The notes: a model not told the origin generated them from the sequence alone. DNA of 64,000 nt from GWE2-40-63 sp050179685 (GCA_050179685.1 JBFXEW010000011.1:62001-126000), one strand, 5' to 3'. Shown: positions 16,873-26,010, counted from the stretch's first letter. Made by a program: numbers and translations.

Positions 16873-18975
16873 TTATTCTATTTTCAACAACCTACCGGTG
16901 TTCAGTATTTCTTGTCCTTTAATTGTATAGAAATACAATCCCGGATGCATAGCATCAGACGCAATTGAAATGGTGTTTTCACCTAATTTTAATTGATGTG
17001 TTGATACACTGATAATTTTTCCTGATACATCAGCAATTGTAATGGAAACATTTTCATCCCTGATTAAGGTAATGTTAAAGTTTACACTTGATGCAAATGG
17101 ATTTGGATACACCTTAACAGGAACGCTTGCTGACTCAGAATGAATAGCCGTTGGCTCTACAGTTATATCAATAGTTCCGCTAATACCTGAACCATCGTTA
17201 GCTGTGGCTGTAATGGTTGCCGTTCCGGCAGCAACTCCGGTAACCAAACCAGAAGTGTTGACAGTAGCTATATTTGCATCGCTGGTACTCCAGGTAACTG
17301 TTTTATCGGTGGCTTCCCAGGGAGTAACTGTCTCCGAAACCTGGGTTGTTGCATTAACGTCAATACTTGTAACTAAAGCATCCAACTGAATTCCGGTTAC
17401 CAAGGTACGAACGGTGATATCAATAGTACCTTTAACACCCGAGCCATCGTTTGCTGTGGCAGTAATGGTTGCTGTTCCGGCTGCAACTCCGGTTACCAAA
17501 CCAGTGGCATCAACCGTAGCAATGTTTTCATCGCTGGTACTCCAGCTTACGGTTTTGTCGTTAGCATTCCAGGGTGTAATGGTTTCCGACACCTGAGTGG
17601 TTTCGTTAATTTCAATGGCTGTTGTTAATGCTGATAGTTCAATTCCTGAAACAAATACATAATCAGAAGGACCAAAAGTCAAGGATAAACTATCGGGAAT
17701 TACAGCACCGGTACCCGGAGCCCAGGCGCCCGTGGTGTCAATCACGCACCAATCGACTAAACCTGCAACACGAGCAGAACCGGCATCGCCAAAACGCAGA
17801 TGATTATCTGAAACCGCGGAACCTAAGCCGGCCATAACCGGACTTGTATTTTCGTTCAAATAAACATTTACCGATTCGCCATCTAGTGTAATCCTATAAA
17901 TCTGCCATTGCGATAAGTCTGCCTGAAGAACCGTATCGGGTGCATCACCCTTTTCTTCTTTGAGCTTGTTGCCATCGGTTACAATATCAAGAACGCTGCG
18001 TACGACACCGTTTGCTGTTTCAATCTGAAATGCATATTCACCAGTAAGCGAGTCGATTAAAACGCCTTTCATGCGCGTAACAACAGTTATTGCTGTGCTG
18101 GTGCCGGTAAATTTGTGACGGTAATATTTTTTTGATTCCACATCGGCGCTCAAATATTTCAGGTACTTGTTGCCAGATAGTTCCACGTCGTCTACAACCG
18201 TTTCAACAAAATTAGAACCCGGAGCATCGGAAGATGTAATCCAGCCATCGAGATCGTTTGGTATGGACGCTCCGTCGTAAACGTACCAGGCCGGAGTAGT
18301 CAGACTATCAGGAATTGCAGCTCCGGTACCCGGGGCGTAGGCGCCTGTGGTGTCTATCACACACCAGTCAACACAACCCGCAACACGTGCAGAACCTGCA
18401 TCGCCAAAACGCAGATGGTTATCTGATACCGCAGATCCGTATCCAGCCATAACCGGATTTACATCTTCGTTCAAATAAACATTTACGGAATCGCCATCAA
18501 GAGTAATGCGGTAAACCTGCCACTGCGATAAGTCTGCCTGAAGAACCGTATCGGCTGCATCGCCCTTTTCTTCTTTGAGCTTGTTGCCATCGGTTACAAT
18601 ATCAAGAACGCTACGTACGACACCGTTGGCTGTTTCAACCTGAAATGCATATTCACCGGTAAGCGAATCGATTAAAACGCCTTTCATGCGGGCAACAACT
18701 GTAATTTTTGTACTGGTGCCGGTAAATTTGTGCCGGTAGTATTTCTTTGAATCCACATCAGCGCTTAAATACTTCAGGTACTTGTTGCCAAATACCTCTT
18801 CATCATTAACAACCGTTTCAACAAAATTCGTTCCCGGTGCATCTGATGATGTAATCCATCCACTCAGGTCGTTTGGTATGGCGCTACCATCGTAAACATA
18901 CCAGGCCTGAGCATGCAGTATGTTAAAACTGCCTGCCACAAGGAAAAGTAACAATAGTAATTTTAATCTTTTCAT
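16873..18975 (-). CDS. Secreted repeat protein with two jelly-roll-like repeats, two Big2 domains and a T9SS sorting tail
   Basis: A 700-residue protein. Residues 1-23 are a signal peptide ending ILHAQ. Residues 25-229 and 230-about 432 are two nearly identical repeats (each starts WYVYDG and ends near APGTGA..IPDS). They look like concanavalin/LamG-type beta-sandwiches, by composition only. Two bacterial Ig-like group 2 domains of about 84 residues follow, each containing GLVTGVAAGTATITATANDG. The last 85 residues form a type IX secretion sorting domain (VKVYPNPF, then GLYFYTIKG and a basic end). It is therefore expected to pass the outer membrane and be anchored or released. A role in binding a surface or polysaccharide is inference; no catalytic motif is visible. 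Confidence 0.82.
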   Translation of the reverse strand: MKRLKLLLLLFLVAGSFNILHAQAWYVYDGSAIPNDLSGWITSSDAPGTNFVETVVNDEEVFGNKYLKYLSADVDSKKYYRHKFTGTSTKITVVARMKGVLIDSLTGEYAFQVETANGVVRSVLDIVTDGNKLKEEKGDAADTVLQADLSQWQVYRITLDGDSVNVYLNEDVNPVMAGYGSAVSDNHLRFGDAGSARVAGCVDWCVIDTTGAYAPGTGAAIPDSLTTPAWYVYDGASIPNDLDGWITSSDAPGSNFVETVVDDVELSGNKYLKYLSADVESKKYYRHKFTGTSTAITVVTRMKGVLIDSLTGEYAFQIETANGVVRSVLDIVTDGNKLKEEKGDAPDTVLQADLSQWQIYRITLDGESVNVYLNENTSPVMAGLGSAVSDNHLRFGDAGSARVAGLVDWCVIDTTGAWAPGTGAVIPDSLSLTFGPSDYVFVSGIELSALTTAIEINETTQVSETITPWNANDKTVSWSTSDENIATVDATGLVTGVAAGTATITATANDGSGVKGTIDITVRTLVTGIQLDALVTSIDVNATTQVSETVTPWEATDKTVTWSTSDANIATVNTSGLVTGVAAGTATITATANDGSGISGTIDITVEPTAIHSESASVPVKVYPNPFASSVNFNITLIRDENVSITIADVSGKIISVSTHQLKLGENTISIASDAMHPGLYFYTIKGQEILNTGRLLKIE
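17674..18288 (-). repeat. Second copy of 615-bp in-frame repeat
   Basis: This DNA copy encodes residues 230 to about 434 of the T9SS protein. It aligns base for base with 18289-18903 with few differences, many of them synonymous, so the duplication is fairly young or kept alike by conversion. Confidence 0.85.
18289..18903 (-). repeat. First copy of 615-bp in-frame repeat
   Basis: Encodes residues 25-229. The join between the copies is exact at a Trp codon (WYVYDG), so the duplication kept the frame. Confidence 0.85.
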
Positions 18976-19623
18976 AATAATTAATTTTGATTAGTAGATA
19001 TAATTTTGACAATGTTTATCTATTTCTCAACTCTTGTAAACACGCTTTTCCAATTTCAGGGTTTTAAAATAGACTGGGTATTCTGCATACCCAGTCCAAA
19101 ACCTAAATGAGAAAACCTGTAAATTGTATTATTTTTAATAGTAGTACCTTTTTAAAGAGGCATAACCAGTAATATTTTCAACGTGTTATTGTTCAGGTTA
19201 TAAAAAATTTGGCTCAGGAAATTTAGTGATAAGCAAGCATATTAATAAGTGAAAGACGTTCCAAATAGGATATTATAAATTATCATTTGTGTGTGCTAAA
19301 GTTCCATAATTGAGGTGCTTATGTGCCATCACCAATGCTGTAACCCTACGCACCTAAGGATAACACTATTTATACCCATAGAACTTTTGTCCGGTTTGTT
19401 ATTGTAATTCAATAAGGTAGTTTCTTTGCGCTTGTTATTAGCTGCTGGGAGGGCGTTTCTGGTTAGTAACCCAAATAATCTTTAATTATTCAGGGAGCCT
19501 ACATTCAAAGAATAGTATTGGGTTCCAGTTTTTCAGCCGGACGCATTCGTTAAACAACTATGGTTTACCAGCAAGGTAATTGAGCGAGATATCAAAAAAT
19601 GTTGGATTGACAATAGAAAGAGC
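18976..19623. other. Gene-free stretch between the T9SS gene and mscS
   Basis: This 648-base AT-rich stretch has no convincing reading frame. It contains the perfect hairpin at 19072-19096 and a weak AGGTGC/GCACCT pair around 19310-19360. It must carry the promoter of the T9SS gene, on the minus strand, but no clear TTTG/TAnnTTTG pair was found. Confidence 0.5.
19072..19096. repeat. Perfect 10-bp hairpin upstream of the T9SS gene
   Basis: GACTGGGTAT and ATACCCAGTC pair perfectly around the loop TCTGC. On the minus strand it is followed by TATTTTAAAAC, a poor T-tract. It could be the mscS terminator or a leader structure of the T9SS gene. Confidence 0.55.
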
Positions 19624-20703
19624 TTAGTCTTTATACATGTGTACGTCGCGCTGCGGGAATGGAATTACCACTCCGTTTTCGTTAAACTTTTGGTTGATAG
19701 CAAAGCGAATGTCGCTTTTTATGGCCTCAACCCGAAACGATTTTTGCGTAAAAAACATGACCTCAAAGTCGAGCGACGATTCTCCAAAATCCCGAAAAAA
19801 CACCTGGGGAATCGGTTCTTCCACATCGGGGTGTTCGCGGGCAGCTTCAATTAACAGTTGCTTAACCTTCATCACATCGCTGCCATAGGCGACACCAACT
19901 TTAACGCCGAAGCGGGTTTTAAAGGTGTTGTGGCTCCAATTGATTACTTTTTCTGAGGTAAATAAAGAATTAGGCAGAATTACCGTTACATCGTCGCGGC
20001 TTATTAGTTTAGAGTTACGCAGATTAATTTCTTCCACACGGCCAATCATTTCGCCTTCAACTTCAACAATATCGCCCACTTTGATGGAACGATCGAATAA
20101 AATAATAATGCCCGACACAAAGTCGTTAAATAACTGCTGAATACCCAGTCCAAGTCCAATCAGTAATGCCGATAAGCTGGCAATGATAAACGTAATGCTA
20201 AAACCCAGCGATTCGATAAAAAAAGCGATAGCAACAACCCAAACGCCATATTTTACAATTTGGAAAATGGAGCGCCTTTTTCCGGCTTCCAACTTATCAT
20301 CTTTAATATTATCCTCGAATCTTAACTCAATAAAATACAGTACCAGCTTTGTTATAAAAAGCAACAGCAGCAATACTATTATATTGTAAAGGGTAATAGA
20401 TATTTTTCCGGTTTTTAACAACTCATAACCCAACAGGGTTTTTGTGGGCAAACCTAAAGTCTGCAAAACAAGTAAAATACCAACAAGCACAATAAAAATC
20501 TTTACAAAACCAACAATGGTTTTTGCGTGTTGTGGGCTTAAGCGGTTTATCAGGCTGAATTTTTTAAGGTAGCGCCGGGTTAAAAAATAAAATACCGCCG
20601 TTACAAAAACTACAATAACTGCCAGAACCAGCTGATCGAGCTCTAGTTGGTAGGAGCCAATTCGAAATAAAGGATAATTAAAAAATTGCAGAAAGCGTTC
20701 CAT
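19624..20703 (-). CDS. MscS family mechanosensitive ion channel
   Basis: A 359-residue inner-membrane protein. It has four to five hydrophobic segments in the first 200 residues, then the MscS pore helix and beta domain: ASLSALLIGLGLGIQQLFND, then FDRSIKVGDIVEVEGEMIGRVEEINLRNS. The C-terminal cytosolic domain ends with VVIPFPQRDVH, the usual MscS ending. Such channels release solutes under hypo-osmotic shock. It is longer than E. coli MscS (286 residues) because of extra N-terminal helices. It is transcribed alone and divergent from the XRE gene. Confidence 0.94.
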   Translation of the reverse strand: MERFLQFFNYPLFRIGSYQLELDQLVLAVIVVFVTAVFYFLTRRYLKKFSLINRLSPQHAKTIVGFVKIFIVLVGILLVLQTLGLPTKTLLGYELLKTGKISITLYNIIVLLLLLFITKLVLYFIELRFEDNIKDDKLEAGKRRSIFQIVKYGVWVVAIAFFIESLGFSITFIIASLSALLIGLGLGIQQLFNDFVSGIIILFDRSIKVGDIVEVEGEMIGRVEEINLRNSKLISRDDVTVILPNSLFTSEKVINWSHNTFKTRFGVKVGVAYGSDVMKVKQLLIEAAREHPDVEEPIPQVFFRDFGESSLDFEVMFFTQKSFRVEAIKSDIRFAINQKFNENGVVIPFPQRDVHMYKD

Positions 20704-20837
20704 GCCTTAATTGGTTTGATATAAAAATAGGTTTTTTTTGTGTTTCCAATCAAAATATTGAACTGTTTTATTCTGTTTTTTCTCAATTTGTGAAAAACCC
20801 GCTATTAAACATATTCCATCGCAGAACAAAATCATTG

Positions 20838-20885
20838 TTTAATAAATTAAATTCTACTTAATTCGTGTAATCATATTTAATTTTG
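20838..20885 (+). promoter_or_regulatory. Possible promoter/operator of the XRE-aminomutase operon
   Basis: TTTAAT-AA-ATTAAA (20838-20851) is a perfect AT palindrome that could be an autoregulatory site. TAATTTTG at 20878-20885 matches TAnnTTTG but lies only 5-14 bases before the candidate start codons, and no TTTG is correctly spaced. If it is used, the mRNA would be nearly leaderless. Confidence 0.3.
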
Positions 20886-20890
20886 TTGTG

Positions 20891-21442
20891 ATGCACAGAA
20901 TGGGTGAACGCATAAAAAAACGGAGAGAAAGCTTAACCATAACGAGTGGTGAGTTGGCCAATATTATTGGAGTAACTCCAAGTTTAATTTCTCAAATTGA
21001 GCGGGCAAAAGCGTTTCCTTCTATTCTTACACTAAAAAAAGTAGCCGACGCGCTGAGTACAACGGTTGGCGAGCTAATTGGTGAAAACGGAAACCTGATT
21101 GAGCATCCGCTGTTAAAGCAGGAAGAACGGAAGTTTGTTAAAAAAAACAAATCCGGCACCAAATCGTATTTGCTTTCGCATCACGACCCGCAAAAACAGA
21201 TGGATCCCTTTCTGCTTCACTTTGAAAAGAAAGCCGATTCCAGCGAAATTATGACACCCAATAATCCCCGGCAGGAATTTTTGTTTGTACTAAAAGGAAA
21301 GTTCCGGGTAAGCCTGTCGCAACAAACTTATGATTTGAATGAGGGCGACAGTTTTTATTTTATTTCGAATCAGGCGCATTTGTTTACAAATACAAACAAT
21401 GGTCCGTCGGAATTACTTTGGGTGGTAAATCAGAGCAACTAA
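20891..21442 (+). CDS. XRE-type HTH regulator with C-terminal cupin
   Basis: About 184 residues, cytosolic. Residues 5-62 form an XRE/Cro helix-turn-helix (GELANIIGVTPSLISQIERA). Residues about 105-180 form a cupin_2 sensor (LKGKFRVSLSQQTYDLNEGD). This architecture is common in regulators of amino-acid or amine catabolism, such as PuuR. Possible starts are GTG 20888, ATG 20891 and ATG 20900; ATG 20891 is chosen. The gene is 47 bases upstream of the radical SAM enzyme in the same direction and most likely controls the operon. The ligand is probably an amino acid or organic acid, by inference. Confidence 0.9.
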   Translation: MHRMGERIKKRRESLTITSGELANIIGVTPSLISQIERAKAFPSILTLKKVADALSTTVGELIGENGNLIEHPLLKQEERKFVKKNKSGTKSYLLSHHDPQKQMDPFLLHFEKKADSSEIMTPNNPRQEFLFVLKGKFRVSLSQQTYDLNEGDSFYFISNQAHLFTNTNNGPSELLWVVNQSN

Positions 21443-21489
21443 ACTATAAACCGATTAAATAGCATTTAATTTTTAAAAGAAAACCGATT

Positions 21490-23064
21490 ATGGGAACAAT
21501 AAACAAAGTCATCGAAATTAAACCTAACGACGTTCAGTTTATGATGGATAGGCACCAATATCCTGCCGATATCCGCAAAAATATCGAGAATGAAAACCTG
21601 CTTCCAACCGGATTGCTGGCGCGCCTGCATAATGCCTATCCCCAGCATTCGGGCATCATGGAAAATGAGCCATTTATTTTTACCGAGAAACACCATTACG
21701 GGGGGATAAACGGATTTCGTGAGATTAACCAAATATTGTTGAAGAACGGAATTAACATTGGCTACATTGAAGAGCGCGAACTATTTATTCATGTTTATCG
21801 CTTTTTGGCAACCAAACATGTGCTGAATTCAATAAACTGGAAGAATTTTGAAAAAGATTCGCTGTTTCAATTGGTTTTTCCCCAGCCCGGAATGATAGCT
21901 CCCGAAACAACCAAAGCTTATTTGGCAGCAACAAGCGACAAAGAGCGGGAGCAGATTATTCAGGCACACATGGACAAAACCAATCCGCACGATGGAAAAC
22001 AAAAGCTCAATAAGCCTTTTTATATTAATGAAGACGGCGGTATGGAAGTGGTAGAGGGAAGTCAGCACAAATATCCGCAATGCGAATTGATTTTCGATCA
22101 GTCAACTCAAAGCTGTTTTGCTTTTTGCACCTATTGTTTCCGTCACGCCCAGGTGCGCGGCGACGAGGATATGTTTATCCAGCGCGATATTGATCAGGTA
22201 CACGGTTACCTGCGTCGGCATAAAGAAGTTAGCGATGTATTGCTTACCGGAGGCGATGGTGCTTACATGCCTTTCGACCGGCTCGAAAAATATGCACGGC
22301 CCTTGGTCGAAGATTCGGAGTTATCGCACATAAAAACATTACGTATTGGTTCACGGGCTTTAAGTTTCCATCCCGAGCTGGTATTAGCCGACGATTACAA
22401 CAAATACCTCGAATTATACCGCTACTTACTCGACAATGGCATCCAGGTAGTTTGGATGGGCCATTTTTCAACGCCCCGCGAATTATTGAATACCAGTACT
22501 ATTGCAGCCGTTCGGCGATTGCGCGCAACCGGGGTTACCATAAAAAGTCAAAGTCCGGTAATGAATCATATCAGTTTGTTTACCGACGAAAGCGGAAAAG
22601 TTGATATCGACCGCTCGGCTCAAAACTGGATCGATTTGGGAAATGTTCTGGCCATGTTAACCGTTGGTTTCCACAGCATGTATTGTGCCCGCCCAACCGG
22701 CGAACACCACTATTTTACGGTTCCTTTAGCTGAACTCAATCAGGTTTTCAGCAAAGTTTACCGTTCGCTGGCTTCCATCAATCGTCCGTCGCGTTACATT
22801 ACCATGACCTCGTCGGCCGGAAAAACATCGATGCTTGGCGTTGCCGAAATAAACGGCGAAAAAGTATTTGCGCTTAAATTTAATGAGAGTCGCAATATGG
22901 AGTGGATGGATAAGGTATTTTTAGCCAAATACGATGAGAAAGAAAACACCATCGAAAAGCTGAAACCTTATGCAGCCGATAAACACTTCTACGAAGATGA
23001 GCTGAAAGAAATTGAAAACAATCTGGAAGAAGCATTTTTGAAAAAAGTAAAAAGCACGCATTAA
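21490..23064 (+). CDS. KamA-family radical SAM/PLP 2,3-aminomutase-like enzyme
   Basis: A 524-residue cytosolic protein. A CFAFCTYC motif provides the radical SAM CX3CX2C cysteines (Cys209, 213, 216). The following barrel resembles lysine 2,3-aminomutase. LAM normally has PGGGGK as the PLP-binding Lys motif; here the equivalent position reads TSSAGKTSML, with Lys445 as the likely PLP Lys. The first 100 residues also differ from LAM, and the substrate-binding TRRR after the FeS motif is FRHAQ. It probably moves an amino group from C2 to C3 of an amino acid, but not necessarily lysine. Neighbours (aminotransferase, CoA-transferase, thiolase) fit degradation of the resulting beta-amino acid. KamD/E, needed for beta-lysine fermentation, are absent. 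Confidence 0.85.
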   Translation: MGTINKVIEIKPNDVQFMMDRHQYPADIRKNIENENLLPTGLLARLHNAYPQHSGIMENEPFIFTEKHHYGGINGFREINQILLKNGINIGYIEERELFIHVYRFLATKHVLNSINWKNFEKDSLFQLVFPQPGMIAPETTKAYLAATSDKEREQIIQAHMDKTNPHDGKQKLNKPFYINEDGGMEVVEGSQHKYPQCELIFDQSTQSCFAFCTYCFRHAQVRGDEDMFIQRDIDQVHGYLRRHKEVSDVLLTGGDGAYMPFDRLEKYARPLVEDSELSHIKTLRIGSRALSFHPELVLADDYNKYLELYRYLLDNGIQVVWMGHFSTPRELLNTSTIAAVRRLRATGVTIKSQSPVMNHISLFTDESGKVDIDRSAQNWIDLGNVLAMLTVGFHSMYCARPTGEHHYFTVPLAELNQVFSKVYRSLASINRPSRYITMTSSAGKTSMLGVAEINGEKVFALKFNESRNMEWMDKVFLAKYDEKENTIEKLKPYAADKHFYEDELKEIENNLEEAFLKKVKSTH

Positions 23065-23066
23065 AA

Positions 23067-23100
23067 GGATAGGGCTTCGGCCCTTCCTATATCCTTATTT
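23067..23100 (+). terminator. Weak hairpin after the aminomutase gene
   Basis: AGGGC-TTCG-GCCCT is a 5-bp stem with a stable TTCG tetraloop, extended by GGATA/TATCC with a bulge and followed by TTATTTTT. It may attenuate transcription between the aminomutase and the CoA-transferase genes. Confidence 0.45.
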
Positions 23101-23184
23101 TTAAAGGCTTTCCTGTAAACTTTTTTCAGAAAGCCATGCTTTAAAGAAATTAAACAGCTATTTTGTTATTTAATACCCCACAGC

Positions 23185-23898
23185 ATGATTAACAAAATTA
23201 TTTATTCCACAGCCGAAGCCGTTGCCGATATTTTTGATGGGGCAACCATCATGATAAGCGGTTTTGGTGAGGCAGGAAGCCCAATTGAGCTGATTCATCA
23301 GCTCATCGATCACGGAGCGAAAAATTTAACCGTGGTTAGTAACAATACCGGTAGCGGCCATGTTGGGCTTGCTGCATTAATAGAGAACAAACAGGTGAAA
23401 AAAATGATTTGTTCCTTTCCAAGAACGGCGAATTCAACCGTTTTTCCCGAACTATATAATAAAGGAGCGATTGAGCTTGAACTGGTTCCGCAGGGAACCC
23501 TGGCCGAACGCATTCGTGCGGGTGGTGCCGGCATTCCGGCTTTTTATACGCCCTCGTCGGTAAATACGCCCCTGGCCGAGGGGAAAGAAGTACGTGAGTT
23601 CAATGGCCAGTTATTTGTGATGGAATACGCCATTAAAGCCGATTTTGCTTTGGTAAAATGCAAAACTGCTGACAGGTATGGAAACCTTATCTATAATAAA
23701 ACGGCACGAAACTTTGGCCCCATTATGTGTACCGCAGCTCATACAACCATTGTTCAGGCAAAACACATTGTAGAACCGGGAATTATCGATCCGGAAACCG
23801 TGGTAACACCCGGTATTTTTGTAAACCGCGTAGTGCAGGTAAGTAATCCTGCCGATGAATCGAAACTTGTAGCTGATAACAGGAGGTACCCATGGTAA
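23185..23898 (+). CDS. 3-oxoacid CoA-transferase subunit A
   Basis: A 237-residue alpha subunit of a class I CoA-transferase (ScoA/AtoD/PcaI type). The family N-terminal block is ATIMISGFGEAGSPIELI, and the glycine-rich block is SNNTGSGHVGLAAL. The subunit binds CoA; the catalytic Glu is in subunit B. The coding sequence overlaps the start of subunit B by 7 bases. The last codons encode AGGAGG, which is the Shine-Dalgarno sequence of subunit B. The substrate is a 3-oxo acid; 3-oxoadipate, acetoacetate and others cannot be told apart by reading alone. Confidence 0.92.
   Translation: MINKIIYSTAEAVADIFDGATIMISGFGEAGSPIELIHQLIDHGAKNLTVVSNNTGSGHVGLAALIENKQVKKMICSFPRTANSTVFPELYNKGAIELELVPQGTLAERIRAGGAGIPAFYTPSSVNTPLAEGKEVREFNGQLFVMEYAIKADFALVKCKTADRYGNLIYNKTARNFGPIMCTAAHTTIVQAKHIVEPGIIDPETVVTPGIFVNRVVQVSNPADESKLVADNRRYPW
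23881..23886 (+). promoter_or_regulatory. Strong Shine-Dalgarno of CoA-transferase subunit B
   Basis: AGGAGG lies 5 bases before ATG 23892, inside the last codons of subunit A. A perfect consensus is unusual in this window, where most genes lack one. It fits coupled synthesis of the two subunits in equal amounts. Confidence 0.7.
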
Positions 23899-24557
23899 CA
23901 GAGAAAAACACAACAGGATGGAGCCGCAACGAGATGGCTCAAAAAGTAGCCGCCGACATACCCGATGGTTCGTATGTTAATCTGGGCATTGGCATTCCCG
24001 AATTGGTAGCAGACCATGTTCCACCAGGCATCGAAGTTATTTATCATACCGAAAACGGTTTGTTGGGAATGGGTCCCGTTCCTGAAAAGGACCTGGCCGA
24101 TCCGGAATTAATAAACGCCGGAAAAAAATGCGTTACGGCTCTTCCCGGAGCTTGCTATTTTCATCACGCCGACAGCTTTACCATGATACGCGGCGGGCAT
24201 CTCGATATTTGTGTATTAGGTGCTTTGCAGGTTTCTAAAGAAGGCGACCTGGCCAATTGGTCAACCGGTGCGCCCGATGCCATTCCCGCAGTAGGCGGCG
24301 CAATGGATTTGGTTGCCGGTGTAAAAAACATTTGGGTGATTACCGAACACAACACCAAAGACGGGAAGTTTAAGCTGGTGAATCAATGTGCTTTTCCGCT
24401 TACCGGAAAACAAGTGGTAACCCGTATTTATACCAACCTGGCGATTATCGATGTAAAAGATAAAAACCTTTACGTTCGCGAAATGGCTCCCGGAGTTACC
24501 TTCGAAGCATTGCAAAAACTGACCGAACCAACATTAATCAACGAATCTGCCAGGTAA
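23892..24557 (+). CDS. 3-oxoacid CoA-transferase subunit B
   Basis: A 221-residue beta subunit. The catalytic Glu54 is in YHTENGLLG and forms the glutamyl-CoA thioester. GIGIPELVADHVP and the C-terminal VNQCAFPLTGKQVVTRIYTN are hallmarks of ScoB/PcaJ-type subunits. With subunit A it would activate a 3-oxo acid at the expense of succinyl-CoA or acetyl-CoA. The start is fixed by the AGGAGG just upstream. The aminotransferase follows after 96 bases, the thiolase after that. Confidence 0.93.
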   Translation: MVTEKNTTGWSRNEMAQKVAADIPDGSYVNLGIGIPELVADHVPPGIEVIYHTENGLLGMGPVPEKDLADPELINAGKKCVTALPGACYFHHADSFTMIRGGHLDICVLGALQVSKEGDLANWSTGAPDAIPAVGGAMDLVAGVKNIWVITEHNTKDGKFKLVNQCAFPLTGKQVVTRIYTNLAIIDVKDKNLYVREMAPGVTFEALQKLTEPTLINESAR

Positions 24558-24653
24558 GGATGTGTTAATTAAAAACCAAATCGCCCATGGTTTTAAAACC
24601 ACAGGACGAAATGTTATTTGTGGATTAAAAAAACCAATTATAAATTTTCCTTT

Positions 24654-26006
24654 ATGGACACTCCAAATACAATAAAAACCAATATCAGCCAACAGTTGTA
24701 CACTCAGGCTGTTGATGTGTTGCCCGGTGGCGTGAGTCGAAACACCGTGTTTCATAAACCTTTTCCGCAGTATGCCGCCAAAGCAAAAGGCTGTTACGTA
24801 ACTGATGTGGATGGTACCGAACGAATCGATTTTGCCAATAACATGGCCTCGCTTATTCATGGGCACGCCTACCAGCCCATTGTGGATGCTGTTACTGAGC
24901 AGTTGAATCGCGGAACAGCATATACCCTGGCCACTGAAGCTGAGGTTCGTTTTGCTGAACTGCTTTGCCATCGGGCTCCGGGATTTGAAAAAGTTCGTTT
25001 TATGAATTCCGGAACAGAAGCAGTAATGGCCATGATTAAAGCCGCGCGTGCATATACCGGACGCCCGAAAATTGCCAAGGCCGAAGGAGCCTACCACGGC
25101 ACTTACGATTTTGCCGAAGTGAGTCAAACCGCCAACCCAGGCAATTGGGGAGACTATGATAAACCCAATAGCGTACCGGTTGCGAGTGGAACACCACAAG
25201 GAGTACTAAACGATGTGCTGATTTTTCCTTACAACGACATCGAGCGGACGCTTCGCATACTGAATGAACATGCCGATGAAATAGCTTGTGTAATTATCGA
25301 TCCGGTACCACATCGCGTAGGCTTATTGCGCGCTACCCCTGAGTTTATCGAAGCCTTATACCAGTGGACCCGCCAAAACGGTGCTTTATTGGTTTACGAC
25401 GAGGTGGTTACTTTCCGCACGAATTATAGCGGCGCGCAACACGATTATAAAGTAAAGCCCGATTTAACAGCCCTTGGAAAAATTATCGGGGGTGGTTTTC
25501 CGGTAGGAGCTTTGGTTGGCAGTAATGAAATTATGAAAGTGCTCGATCCGCGCGAGAACAAGCTTTTGCTTCCCCATTCGGGTACATTTTCGGCTAATCC
25601 CATAACCATGACAGCTGGTAAAGTAGCCATGGAGCATTTTAATCAGGAGGCCGTGCTTAAGCTTAACGCGTTGACCCAAAAAGCGATTGCACAGATTAAG
25701 GAAGCCATCCAACTGGCCGATGTTCCTGTTTCAATTACAGGAGCAGGGTCCATGTTCCGTATGCATTTAAAGGCAACGCCACCCACAACTTATCGCGAAG
25801 CCTATCAGAGTAAGGAAGAAGCAGCCCTGATAAACACCCTGCTCGATTACCTGTTTTATCAGGAAAACCTGATTATGATCAACACCTGTGCCTGTATGTT
25901 TTCGACCGCGTTGACCCAGAAAGAGGTCGATCGTTTAAGCCAGGCTCTGTTAAACGGGTTTAAAATAATCAAACCCCAATTGGAAACCTTGAATAAAAAC
26001 CGATAA
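24654..26006 (+). CDS. Class III (GSA-like) PLP aminotransferase, possible beta-amino acid aminotransferase
   Basis: The start chosen is ATG 24654 (MDTPNTIK), giving 450 residues. The fold is that of glutamate-1-semialdehyde aminomutase and beta-phenylalanine aminotransferase: VLPGGVSRNTVF at the N-terminus, RFMNSGTEAVM, the PLP-stacking EGAYHGTYD, and PLP Lys276 in ALGKIIGGGFP. The operon context has no tetrapyrrole genes, which argues against HemL. It makes a transaminase acting on the 3-amino product of the upstream aminomutase the best guess, yielding a 3-oxo acid for the CoA-transferase. The substrate is inferred. The thiolase gene begins 4 bases after its stop. Confidence 0.85.
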   Translation: MDTPNTIKTNISQQLYTQAVDVLPGGVSRNTVFHKPFPQYAAKAKGCYVTDVDGTERIDFANNMASLIHGHAYQPIVDAVTEQLNRGTAYTLATEAEVRFAELLCHRAPGFEKVRFMNSGTEAVMAMIKAARAYTGRPKIAKAEGAYHGTYDFAEVSQTANPGNWGDYDKPNSVPVASGTPQGVLNDVLIFPYNDIERTLRILNEHADEIACVIIDPVPHRVGLLRATPEFIEALYQWTRQNGALLVYDEVVTFRTNYSGAQHDYKVKPDLTALGKIIGGGFPVGALVGSNEIMKVLDPRENKLLLPHSGTFSANPITMTAGKVAMEHFNQEAVLKLNALTQKAIAQIKEAIQLADVPVSITGAGSMFRMHLKATPPTTYREAYQSKEEAALINTLLDYLFYQENLIMINTCACMFSTALTQKEVDRLSQALLNGFKIIKPQLETLNKNR

Positions 26007-26010
26007 TACT

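Noticed and set aside
17152..17660. Plus-strand open frames opposite the Big2 repeats
   Set aside because: They are shadows of the repeated minus-strand coding sequence, with the low-complexity composition expected of that.
24654..26006. Glutamate-1-semialdehyde 2,1-aminomutase (HemL)
   Set aside because: The fold is shared, but the gene sits in a catabolic operon with CoA-transferase and thiolase and no tetrapyrrole genes; a transaminase is more likely.
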